A stretch of DNA of 10,792 nt from assembly GCA_003249625.1 (NCBI GenBank), contig QKII01000324.1, positions 1 to 10,792 on the forward strand, written 5' to 3'. The stretch is from Propionivibrio sp. GTDB taxonomy: Bacteria > Pseudomonadota > Gammaproteobacteria > Burkholderiales > Rhodocyclaceae. This document shows, piece after piece, positions 1 to 6,013 of the stretch (position 1 is the first letter of the stretch; every line of letters starts with the position of its first letter). Made by a program: the position numbers and the translations under genes. The notes beneath the pieces are model-generated. The model saw nothing but the letters and a program-made list of their open reading frames with translations, was not told the origin of the DNA and made no database searches.

Positions 1-378
1 ATCGACAACAGCGGCGAACACCGGCATCGACGAGAACAGCACCACCCGGCCAGCGAGCCACAAGGCCACCAGCACCGCCAATGGCCAGCCAGAGGGCGTC
101 GACAGACCCGTCCAGTTATGCGCTGCGGTCAGCAAAAAGCCGACGATGACAGCACCGGCGAACCCGAACACCATTTCATGGCCATGCCAGACCATCGCCG
201 GAAGGATGGGGACCAGAGGCAACCGGCCGGTCAACATGGCAATCCAGAGCGGCACCAGCAACGCCGCCGAGACTGCCGCCAGTAGAAAGAACGGCCGGAA
301 GCCGAGAGCGAACAGGGCGAAACCCTTCGGCGGAGCCTTCGGGGCGACACGCGGCTCGGCAATCCGGATAACTGCCAT
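1..378 (-). CDS. nnrS: NnrS family membrane protein (N-terminal part, cut by window edge)
   Basis: The reading frame starts at an ATG (376-378) and stays open for 126 codons to base 1, so the C-terminal two thirds lie outside the window. Visible family signatures are GFRPFF near residues 26-31, a WHGHEM(V)FGFAGA block at about 64-75 and NWTG at 88-91, separated by hydrophobic segments. NnrS proteins are polytopic inner-membrane proteins of roughly 400 residues. Those studied in denitrifiers bind haem and copper and belong to the response to nitric oxide and nitrosative stress. The two histidines of WHGHE are candidate metal ligands, which is inference. An AAGGA Shine-Dalgarno lies 7 bases before the ATG, inside the 17-base gap after slyX, so the two genes are probably cotranscribed. 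The family call is firm; its physiological role in this organism is not shown. Confidence 0.9.
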   Translation of the reverse strand, partial: MAVIRIAEPRVAPKAPPKGFALFALGFRPFFLLAAVSAALLVPLWIAMLTGRLPLVPILPAMVWHGHEMVFGFAGAVIVGFLLTAAHNWTGLSTPSGWPLAVLVALWLAGRVVLFSSMPVFAAVVD

Positions 379-395
379 GGATCAATCCTTTCAGT

Positions 396-599
396 TCAGT
401 AATGCGGCGGAATCTCGTCGCGCAGGCTGCGCTGTTCCGAAGGCGGCTGCACCGCCTCAACCTGCTTGTACAGCAGACGCAACTGGGCCTGAAGCAGTTC
501 CAATTGCTCCTGTTGACGAAAGACGGTGCGATTGAGTTCCTCGACCAGATCCTCGGTCAGGCTCAGCTTGATTTCCAGTTCGGTCAGACGATCGTCCAT
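396..599 (-). CDS. slyX: SlyX family protein
   Basis: This is a short coiled-coil protein of 67 residues from the chosen start. It shows the family pattern: an amphipathic heptad region (LEIKLS...TEDLVEELNRTV near residues 8-25, then RQQEQLELLQAQLRLLYKQV) and the conserved C-terminal tail ending IPPHY. SlyX is a widespread proteobacterial protein of unknown biochemical role, named from its position beside slyD in Escherichia coli. The start is uncertain. ATG at 599 gives MDDRLTELE, the usual family beginning. In-frame ATGs at 608 and 629 would add 3 or 10 residues, and none has a strong Shine-Dalgarno; an AAGAAAG run before 608 is the best. It lies 17 bases upstream of nnrS on the same strand and diverges from the zinc-ribbon gene at 697. 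Confidence 0.88.
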   Translation of the reverse strand: MDDRLTELEIKLSLTEDLVEELNRTVFRQQEQLELLQAQLRLLYKQVEAVQPPSEQRSLRDEIPPHY

Positions 600-696
600 A
601 GCTCGCATTTTCTTTCTTACCAACAACAAAGGACTGGCAAGGTAACATAGCGCCCAAGCCAGATCATCATTCCGAAGTCATCAACAAGGATTCAAC

Positions 697-951
697 ATGT
701 CGCTCGTTCCCTGCCGCGCCTGCGGCCATCAGGTCGACACCTCGGCCCGGGCCTGCCCCGAATGCGGCGCTACGAACCCCGGCCACAAGATCAGCCTGCA
801 GCAACGCAACATGATCAGCACCGCCGTCCAGGTCGTTATTTTCGCCATCCTGGTTGCCTGGGGCAGCAGTTACGCCTGGCGTACATTCGTACCGATGGTC
901 AAGGAAATTCTCGGCAAGCCGCAAACCGAGCAGACAGGTGATCGTCGATGA
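697..951 (+). CDS. Small zinc-ribbon membrane protein
   Basis: The product has 84 residues. An N-terminal zinc ribbon is formed by two CxxC knuckles (Cys6/Cys9 and Cys20/Cys23), followed by a single hydrophobic helix at about residues 40-60 and a short charged tail. This is the common layout of small bacterial zinc-ribbon proteins tethered to the inner membrane, with the metal-binding head probably on the cytoplasmic side. No enzymatic domain is present and the function is unknown. The ATG is supported by an AAGGA Shine-Dalgarno (AAGGATTCAAC then ATG). The gene diverges from slyX and converges on rbgA, with only 9 bases between the two stop codons. I saw no convincing promoter hexamers in the 97-base gap upstream. 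Confidence 0.8.
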   Translation: MSLVPCRACGHQVDTSARACPECGATNPGHKISLQQRNMISTAVQVVIFAILVAWGSSYAWRTFVPMVKEILGKPQTEQTGDRR

Positions 952-960
952 AAAGGTAGA

Positions 961-1845
961 TCAGACAGGGCTCGCCGACGCTTGTTCCGCCGCAGCGAGC
1001 ATTGTTGCACGTGTCGCAGGAGTTTCCAGGCTGATGCGTCCGAGCTTGCCGTCGCGGTAGTCCTGCAGCAGAACCATCGATGCCTTCTCGAAATCGGGTT
1101 CACCACCCCGGGTGCGCAGCGCACGCCGTTTGGCGACGCCTTCGACGACGGCCACCGCGTCCATCTCCGCGACTTTCAGCCCATAGCGTTCGTTCAGCCG
1201 TGCCGGGTAGCGCTCAAGCAGTAACCCGGCGAGAAACACGGCCACTTCCTCGTCAATGATGGCGTTGCGGCCGATTGCATGACTGGCTGCAAGCATGTAG
1301 CCGTCACTATCGTGCTCGATCTTCGGCCACATCAATCCCGGGGTATCGGTAATCCACTGGCGCACGCTGAGCTGATAGGTCTGCTGCGACTTGGTCACCG
1401 CCGGTTCGTCACCGACCTTGGCGATCTTGCGTTTGACCAGCGCATTCATCAGGGTGGACTTGCCGACGTTGGGGATGCCCATGATCATCATGCGCAGCGG
1501 TTTGACGTTGTCGTTGCGGTGCGGAGCCAGACTCTGGCACAGGCTCGGCAGCCTTGCCACCTCGCCGGCAACCTTGCTCGAAATCGCTACCGCCTTTACA
1601 CCCGGCTGCAGGTTGTACCAGGCGATCCAGGCCTTGGTCGCCTCGGGGTCGGCCAAGTCCGACTTGTTCAACACTTTAAGACACGGGCGCTGGCGCTGTT
1701 TTCGCAACTCATGTACCAGCGGGTTGGTGCTGGCCTCGGGCAAGCGCGCGTCGACCACCTCGATGACCACGTCGGTGACCGCCATCGTCTCGGCCGCCTT
1801 CTTGCGCGCCGAGGTCATGTGTCCGGGGAACCACTGAATCGCCAT
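961..1845 (-). CDS. ylqF: Ribosome biogenesis GTPase RbgA/YlqF
   Basis: This 294-residue protein is a circularly permuted GTPase, with motifs in the order G4-G5-G1-G2-G3: NKSD at residues 60-63, SSK at 89-91, the P-loop GIPNVGKS at 123-130, a candidate G2 Thr near 151 and DTPG at 167-170. The N-terminal WFPGHM at 5-10 is the usual start signature, and the C-terminal third fits the helical RNA-binding domain. Bacillus RbgA acts in the cytoplasm on late 50S subunit assembly; the role here is carried over by family membership. The length agrees with the family (about 280-300). The start ATG has AAGG 12 bases upstream and a closer GGCAGG. An extended -10 element on the minus strand at 1874-1882 could drive it. 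Nothing looks broken. Confidence 0.95.
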   Translation of the reverse strand: MAIQWFPGHMTSARKKAAETMAVTDVVIEVVDARLPEASTNPLVHELRKQRQRPCLKVLNKSDLADPEATKAWIAWYNLQPGVKAVAISSKVAGEVARLPSLCQSLAPHRNDNVKPLRMMIMGIPNVGKSTLMNALVKRKIAKVGDEPAVTKSQQTYQLSVRQWITDTPGLMWPKIEHDSDGYMLAASHAIGRNAIIDEEVAVFLAGLLLERYPARLNERYGLKVAEMDAVAVVEGVAKRRALRTRGGEPDFEKASMVLLQDYRDGKLGRISLETPATRATMLAAAEQASASPV

Positions 1846-1873
1846 AACCTGCCAAAACCTTGAAAAGGCGGCA

Positions 1874-1882
1874 ATTATCCCA
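1874..1882 (-). promoter_or_regulatory. Candidate extended -10 promoter element for ylqF
   Basis: On the minus strand the sequence reads TGGGATAAT, that is a TG-N extension followed by GATAAT, one mismatch from the sigma-70 -10 consensus. It would start transcription roughly 20 bases before the ylqF ATG. I do not see a good -35 hexamer at 16-18 bases, which is tolerated by extended -10 promoters. Prediction only. Confidence 0.35.
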
Positions 1883-1906
1883 TTTGTTCACTAAAATGAG
1901 CGACTT

Positions 1907-2770
1907 ATGAAAAAAGTCACCACCCCCGACATCCCAGAAATCCGCCCCGGCCAGTCACTCGAACTGCTCAAGGAACTGCACATCCTAACCCGTGACGGCA
2001 AGCTGAACCAGGACAGCCGGCGCAAGCTGAAGCAGGTCTACCACCTGTACAACTTCATCGCACCGCTGCTCGACGAACTGTCACAAGCCGGCGAGGACAT
2101 CACCCTCGCGGACCACGGAGCAGGAAAATCGTATCTCGGCTTCATCCTCTACGACCTGTTCTTCAAGTCACGGGACACAGGCCGCATCTACGGCATCGAA
2201 ACACGCCAGGAGCTTGTGGAGAAATCACGCGACCTTGCATGGCGGCTCGGATTCGGCCGGATGGACTTCCTAAACCTGACGGTCGAGGAATCGATCCATT
2301 CGCCGCAACTGCCGGAACAGGTAGGCATCGTCACTGCCCTGCACGCCTGCGACACGGCAACCGACGACGCCATCCGCTTCGCCCTGCACAAGCAGGCCCG
2401 CTTCATCGTCCTCGTGCCGTGTTGCCAGGCGGAAGTTGCTGCCGTGTTGCGCAAGAACAAGAACGTCTCGTTCGGCAAGACACCACTCTCCGAACTCTGG
2501 CGCCATCCGATCCACACCCGCGAATTCGGCAGCCAGCTAACCAACGCCTTGCGCTGCCTGATGCTGGAAGCGCATGGCTACCAGGTAACGGTCACCGAGT
2601 TGGTCGGCTGGGAACATTCGATGAAGAACGAGCTGATTGTCGCCCGGCACACCGGGCAGACCCGCAGCAACGCCGAAGAGCGCCTCGCTGCGATCCTGCA
2701 CGAACTCAACCTCGACGAACTGCGTGAACGTTTTCTCCTGTCCCCTGCGGATCCCGCTGCCTCACGATGA
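1907..2770 (+). CDS. Class I SAM-dependent methyltransferase, Methyltransf_32 type
   Basis: The 287-residue product carries a Rossmann-type SAM-binding motif I (ADHGAGKSYLGF, residues 68-79), an acidic strand-2 end (YGIET, 95-99), a HACDTATD block (146-153) and PCCQ (171-174), with a late EHSMKNE stretch (236-242). This set resembles the Methyltransf_32 group that includes the C-terminal domain of animal GSTCD and TRM13-like tRNA methyltransferases. I therefore infer an RNA or protein methyltransferase, but the substrate is unknown. The ATG at 1907 is the only reasonable start, because an in-frame TAA lies five codons upstream. It has no Shine-Dalgarno. A TAAAAT hexamer at 1892-1897 sits so close that the mRNA could be nearly leaderless. 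The stop overlaps the start of the next gene as ATGA, implying translational coupling. Confidence 0.82.
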   Translation: MKKVTTPDIPEIRPGQSLELLKELHILTRDGKLNQDSRRKLKQVYHLYNFIAPLLDELSQAGEDITLADHGAGKSYLGFILYDLFFKSRDTGRIYGIETRQELVEKSRDLAWRLGFGRMDFLNLTVEESIHSPQLPEQVGIVTALHACDTATDDAIRFALHKQARFIVLVPCCQAEVAAVLRKNKNVSFGKTPLSELWRHPIHTREFGSQLTNALRCLMLEAHGYQVTVTELVGWEHSMKNELIVARHTGQTRSNAEERLAAILHELNLDELRERFLLSPADPAASR

Positions 2771-3090
2771 GAACCGAGAACTGGATCATCCGCATCGTCG
2801 CTCTGCTCTGCGCTGCCGGTAGCGCCGGCTTGCTGTGGACCTTCGGCGTATTCGTTATCGTCCCTTGGCGCGCAGGCCGTTTATTGGCGCTCAATGCCGC
2901 CGAAATGCAGGTTCTCGGCGCATCGCTGATCCTCGGCCTGGCAACCGCCTGGGGAACCCTGCACATTCTGGCACAGGCCGACAGCACCAGTCGTCCAATA
3001 AACTACGCGATGACCCGCATCGTGCTGATCATCGCGTGGATCGCCGCCTGCATCGGCGGCATGGCATGGACTCAGGGGAAGCTTGCCTAA
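2767..3090 (+). CDS. Hypothetical three-helix inner-membrane protein
   Basis: The 107-residue product has three hydrophobic segments at about residues 6-32, 47-69 and 82-101, with a short basic N-terminus and short loops. I recognise no catalytic motif or named family. Its ATG overlaps the methyltransferase stop codon (ATGA at 2767-2770), so translation is probably coupled and the two proteins may work together or simply be co-expressed. It converges on the glutamine-rich gene, with 17 bases between stop codons and no clear intrinsic terminator between them. Calling it a membrane protein is safe; any function would be a guess. Confidence 0.75.
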   Translation: MRTENWIIRIVALLCAAGSAGLLWTFGVFVIVPWRAGRLLALNAAEMQVLGASLILGLATAWGTLHILAQADSTSRPINYAMTRIVLIIAWIAACIGGMAWTQGKLA

Positions 3091-3107
3091 CCCGTCACCA
3101 CGAATAT

Positions 3108-3392
3108 TCAGGCTGTGGTATTGACCCGTGTCCCTACGAGTTGGCCGCTGGTGTTGACTACCGGCCGGTTCTGTTCCGCTTCCTGACGCGCTGCAGCCGC
3201 CTTCTCGGTTTCACTGACGGCCTGCGTGGTTTGCACGTTGCTCGCCGATTGCTGCGAGGACGGGGTTTGTTGCGTTTGCGTCGTCTGTGCGGCCTGTTGC
3301 CTCTGCTCTTGCTCAAGCTGACGGGTTCGCGCCTGCGCCGCACGCTCCGTAACCACCGAATAAAGGCTGGACGTCGTTGAACTGATTTCCAT
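3108..3392 (-). CDS. Low-complexity Gln/Thr/Ala-rich protein of unknown function
   Basis: From the ATG at 3392 the product has 94 residues, of which 16 are glutamine, with many Thr, Ala and Ser. There is one Tyr and no Phe, Trp or Cys. The N-terminus (MEISSTTSSLYSVVTERAAQ) and the C-terminal NTSGQLVGTRVNTTA look ordered or conserved in style, while the middle is repetitive (QTTQTQQ, SSQQSA) and probably disordered. The frame is open further upstream to an ATG at 3542, but the 3392 start has a GAGG Shine-Dalgarno 6 bases before it and the upstream residues do not look like protein. There is no signal peptide or membrane segment. I do not recognise the family. The repetitive composition leaves some chance that it is not translated, but the ribosome site and candidate promoter argue that it is. 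Confidence 0.6.
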   Translation of the reverse strand: MEISSTTSSLYSVVTERAAQARTRQLEQEQRQQAAQTTQTQQTPSSQQSASNVQTTQAVSETEKAAAARQEAEQNRPVVNTSGQLVGTRVNTTA

Positions 3393-3429
3393 GGCACACC
3401 TCATCAAAACCGATACAGACACCTTGCAT

Positions 3430-3458
3430 CTTAGACCAATCTGCGCGGGATTGTTCAA
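3430..3458 (-). promoter_or_regulatory. Candidate sigma-70 promoter for the Gln-rich gene
   Basis: On the minus strand a TTGAAC -35 hexamer (3453-3458) is followed after 17 bases by TCTAAG (3430-3435), a 4/6 match to the -10 consensus. It would give a leader of about 30 bases before the ATG at 3392. This is a weak, by-eye prediction. Confidence 0.3.
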
Positions 3459-3489
3459 CTGAATGCATTTGCCAAAACCGGCAGCAAAA

Positions 3490-3503
3490 CGCCAGAATTG
3501 GCG
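3490..3503. repeat. Short inverted repeat upstream of the DUF748 gene
   Basis: CGCCA-GAAT-TGGCG is a perfect 5-base inverted repeat with a 4-base centre, 27 bases before the DUF748 start codon. It could be a small hairpin or a protein-binding site in the divergent gap (3393-3530). It is short enough to be chance. Confidence 0.3.
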
Positions 3504-3530
3504 AATCACCATCTTAATGCCTGAATAATC

Positions 3531-4652
3531 ATGGCCAGCCAACCGAAACGCCGCCTATTGATTCTCGTGACAATCACCCTCGTTGCTGTCATCGGTGCGC
3601 TGACCGCCTGGAACTTCGGTATGCGCGTGCTGAAGGGGCAGATCGAGCAGGCACTTGGGCCGCGCGGCGAAGTCCGGGAGATACGCGTCGGTGTGACGGG
3701 CGTCGAAATCCTTGACTTGCGAATCAATGCAAAACGCGATGGCGGTTGGCCAAGCGAGGACGAACTGCGGGCACAGCGAATCCTGGTCACGCCGAACCTC
3801 AATGACCTGCTGACTGCGCAACTGTCAATTGACAGTATCCGCGTCGAAGGTGCGTACATCGCCATGCTGCGTACGCGCAATGGTCAGATCAAGGTACTTC
3901 CTGGCCTGCTTGACACGCAGCCGACGACAAAGCCAAAAGCAGCAGGCACCAACACTGCGGACGAAACACCGATTCGCATCGACAACATCATCATCGCGGA
4001 GAGTGCCATCGAGTTCTACGATGCCAGCGTCCGCAAGACGCCTGTCAAGTTACGCATCGAACAGATCGATGCCCGCCTCGGCAAACTGCTTCTCCCACAC
4101 CTTACCGGCCAGACGTCGATCAAGGTCAATGGTGTTCTGAAAGGCAACCGGCGCGACGGCAAACTCGACATCGACGGCACGATCGAGTTGGCAAGCAAGG
4201 ACTCCGGGTTCGCGACCGCACTGCGCGGTGTCGACATGACCGTACTGCAGCCCTATCTGATACAAGCCGCCGAGACGGGCGTCCGGCGCGGAACGCTCGA
4301 TCTCGACCTCAAGTCGTCGGTCAACAAGGGCAAACTCCGCGCCCCGGGCACGCTGACGCTTTCTGACCTGGAGTTGAGTTCTGGCTCCGGTTCATTCATG
4401 GGACTTCCTCGCAATGCAGCCGTCGGGTTGATGAAGAACGCCAACGGCAAGATCAGCGTGAAGTTCCTGCTCGAAGGCGACATCAACGACCCTCGCTTCT
4501 CGCTCAACGAGGAAATGGCTACGCGCCTCGCCACCGCGCTGGCAAGTTCGCTGGGCATCAGCATCGAATCACTCGCGAAGGGGGTCGGCGGCATCGGCGG
4601 CAGCGCCCTTAAGGGCATCAGCGAATCACTGGGAAAGCTTCTCAGCAACTAG
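3531..4652 (+). CDS. DUF748/AsmA-like membrane-anchored protein
   Basis: The product has 373 residues. It begins with a basic N-terminus and one hydrophobic helix (about residues 8-27), followed by a long beta-rich region with alternating hydrophobic residues. Examples are the LSIDSIRVEGAYIAML stretch near residue 100 and the paired IRIDNIIIAES/IEFYDAS strands in the middle. The C-terminus has FSLNEEMATRLATALASSLG and a glycine-rich amphipathic end. This is the layout of DUF748 and AsmA-like proteins, which sit in the inner membrane with a periplasmic body and are linked to envelope lipid transport or outer-membrane homeostasis; that link is family knowledge. It is shorter than many DUF748 proteins, which can exceed 900 residues. 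The ATG is the first possible start, because TGA is in frame 3 codons upstream, and it lacks a Shine-Dalgarno. The DUF3617 gene follows after 56 bases. Confidence 0.75.
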   Translation: MASQPKRRLLILVTITLVAVIGALTAWNFGMRVLKGQIEQALGPRGEVREIRVGVTGVEILDLRINAKRDGGWPSEDELRAQRILVTPNLNDLLTAQLSIDSIRVEGAYIAMLRTRNGQIKVLPGLLDTQPTTKPKAAGTNTADETPIRIDNIIIAESAIEFYDASVRKTPVKLRIEQIDARLGKLLLPHLTGQTSIKVNGVLKGNRRDGKLDIDGTIELASKDSGFATALRGVDMTVLQPYLIQAAETGVRRGTLDLDLKSSVNKGKLRAPGTLTLSDLELSSGSGSFMGLPRNAAVGLMKNANGKISVKFLLEGDINDPRFSLNEEMATRLATALASSLGISIESLAKGVGGIGGSALKGISESLGKLLSN

Positions 4653-4708
4653 CCCCGGCGTTATTATCCCGGCATAATCCGACCACCACATCGCTCAAGG
4701 AGACCGGG

Positions 4709-5248
4709 ATGAAACTCAGCTATCGAATCATCATCAGTACGCTGCTGTCTCTCACCGCCATCGGCAGCACCACCACACCCGCGGCGGAGTTGCCGAAACG
4801 CAAGCCCGGACTCTGGGAAATCAACATGCAGATGGAAGGCGCTCCATCGATGGAGCCGATGCAGCAATGCATCGACAAGAACACCGACAACCTCATGCAA
4901 CAGCAAGGCGATGACGCAAAGCCGGAGTGCAGCGTCATGGACGTGAAAGCCAGCGGAAACCGGGTCAGCATTCACAGCGTCTGCAAGGTCGAAGGCTCGA
5001 CGGCCACGACCGATGGCACGTTCGAAGGCTCCTTTGACACGAACTACAAGGGAACGATGAAGACGCGCTTCAACCCACCGCTGCAGGGCATGGCGGAGTC
5101 GAACATGACCCAGCAGGCACGCTGGCTTGGTCCGTGCAAACAGGGTCAAAAGCCTGGCGACGTGATCATGCCGAACATGGGCGGATTCAACGTCAACGAG
5201 ATGATGAAGGATCCGAAGATCCAGGAAATGATGAAACGTCAGCGGTGA
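4709..5248 (+). CDS. DUF3617 family exported protein
   Basis: The 179-residue product starts with a Sec signal peptide (basic KLSYR, hydrophobic core about residues 6-19, likely cut after Ala26). It then has the KPGLWE motif (residues 32-37) that opens DUF3617 domains. The mature part contains four cysteines (54, 74, 92, 143), an even number suited to two disulfide bonds in the periplasm. The last 26 residues are unusually rich in methionine (154, 157, 165, 166, 174, 175). DUF3617 has no established biochemical role. An AAGGAG Shine-Dalgarno sits 8 bases before the ATG. The gene follows the DUF748 gene by 56 bases on the same strand with no clear terminator between, so cotranscription is plausible, and it converges on the methyltransferase-like gene at 5267. 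Confidence 0.85.
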   Translation: MKLSYRIIISTLLSLTAIGSTTTPAAELPKRKPGLWEINMQMEGAPSMEPMQQCIDKNTDNLMQQQGDDAKPECSVMDVKASGNRVSIHSVCKVEGSTATTDGTFEGSFDTNYKGTMKTRFNPPLQGMAESNMTQQARWLGPCKQGQKPGDVIMPNMGGFNVNEMMKDPKIQEMMKRQR

Positions 5249-5266
5249 ATCGCCACGTCGGCGCCA

Positions 5267-5728
5267 TCAAAGCCAGCGCCGCACACGCGCCGCATAGTCC
5301 TCGAAGTCCTTGCCGAACTTCTCGCGCATCACCCGCTCCTCCGGTGAGATCTGGAAGCGGTTCATGTAGCCGACGAACAGACAAGGGCCGGCGAATGCCC
5401 AAGGCGTGGCCAGAAAGACGGCCCATGCGGCAAGTTGGCACAGCAGTCCGACGTACATCGGATTGCGTGTCACCCGGTAGATCCCGCTGGTGACCAGTAC
5501 CGACGCCCGGCCGGGACGCAGCGGATTGATTGATGTGCGGGCACACAGAAATGCCAGCAGTCCGAGCAGATCGAACATCAGTCCGACAATAACGAGAAGC
5601 AGCGCGACGAGGCCACCGGTTCGTAACGGGTCGATCCAGAGAGACTGCGTCGGCGACGCCAACCACATTACGAACGCAATGCCACCGGCGACGACCGGCG
5701 GCGGAATCGTGTGTTCGAGCAGACGCAC
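5267..5728 (-). CDS. Isoprenylcysteine carboxylmethyltransferase-like membrane protein
   Basis: The protein has several membrane helices and the ICMT/PEMT-type cofactor region: GIYRVTRNPMYVG at about residues 82-94, followed by a hydrophobic stretch and an EER...KFG...Y motif near the C-terminus. Bacterial members are small inner-membrane methyltransferases whose substrates are mostly unknown; true isoprenylcysteine methylation is not implied. The start is unclear. GTG at 5728 gives VRLLEHTIPPP, which looks like the family N-terminus. A TTG at 5761 would add 11 residues and overlap the preceding gene by 13 bases. Neither has a good Shine-Dalgarno. The gene lies 20 bases after the 63-residue orphan gene, perhaps as the last gene of the efflux transcript, and converges on DUF3617 with an 18-base gap. 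Confidence 0.8.
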   Translation of the reverse strand: MRLLEHTIPPPVVAGGIAFVMWLASPTQSLWIDPLRTGGLVALLLVIVGLMFDLLGLLAFLCARTSINPLRPGRASVLVTSGIYRVTRNPMYVGLLCQLAAWAVFLATPWAFAGPCLFVGYMNRFQISPEERVMREKFGKDFEDYAARVRRWL

Positions 5729-5748
5729 GAGATGCGTGGCAGGGACGA

Positions 5749-5940
5749 CTACGCCCCGCAAGCTGACACTGAATCCCGGCGATAAAACTCGGCGGTCGCA
5801 ACAACCACCTTCGCTTCGCGTTCGGCGGGAAATGTCCGTGCATAACTTTCCGCAGCCTTTCGCGTGGGGAAGTAGCCGTGCGTGGCAAATGCCAGCACGC
5901 CGTCTTCCTCAAGGACAATCACAAAATAGCGCTCTCCCAT
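5749..5940 (-). CDS. Small hypothetical protein (63 residues) downstream of efflux pump
   Basis: The product has 63 residues, with a beta-like N-terminus (GERYFVIVLEEDGVLAF), a central ATHGYFPTRKAAESYARTFP segment and a second hydrophobic strand (AKVVVATAEF). This looks like a compact beta-alpha-beta domain rather than a membrane or secreted protein. I do not recognise a named family. The frame extends to an ATG at 6039, but the ATG at 5940 is chosen because AGGAG (5949-5953) stands 8 bases upstream and the extra upstream residues look unlike protein. It starts 73 bases after the emrB-like stop codon and ends 20 bases before the next gene's preferred start, so it may belong to the same transcript. 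Confidence 0.65.
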   Translation of the reverse strand: MGERYFVIVLEEDGVLAFATHGYFPTRKAAESYARTFPAEREAKVVVATAEFYRRDSVSACGA

Positions 5941-5948
5941 ACGCCCTT

Positions 5949-5953
5949 CTCCT
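5949..5953 (-). promoter_or_regulatory. Shine-Dalgarno that sets the start of the 63-residue gene
   Basis: On the minus strand AGGAG lies 8 bases before the ATG at 5940. The longer start at 6039 has no comparable site, so this site decides the gene's start. Confidence 0.6.
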
Positions 5954-6013
5954 TCAGAATCCATAAAGGTTGCCAGTGTGCCACGCGTTGTGTGGGCCGG
6001 CGAGAACAGGCGA

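Noticed and set aside
1279..1863. A 194-codon plus-strand open frame opposite ylqF
   Set aside because: It is a shadow of the RbgA/YlqF gene, whose GTPase motifs are unmistakable in the minus-strand frame.
3091..3107. ACCAC...GTGGT pairing around the convergent junction as an intrinsic terminator
   Set aside because: It is a five-base stem with a 13-base loop and no T-tract, too weak to call.
3393..3542. N-terminal extension of the Gln-rich gene to the ATG at 3542
   Set aside because: The 3392 start has a good Shine-Dalgarno. The extension would cross the candidate promoter and the start of the divergent DUF748 gene, and the composition changes abruptly.
4653..4708. ATTAT-CCCGGC-ATAAT as a terminator or promoter between the DUF748 and DUF3617 genes
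   Set aside because: The stem is only 5 AT-only pairs with no U-run, and the CATAAT/TATTAT hexamers have no matching -35 at 16-18 bases.
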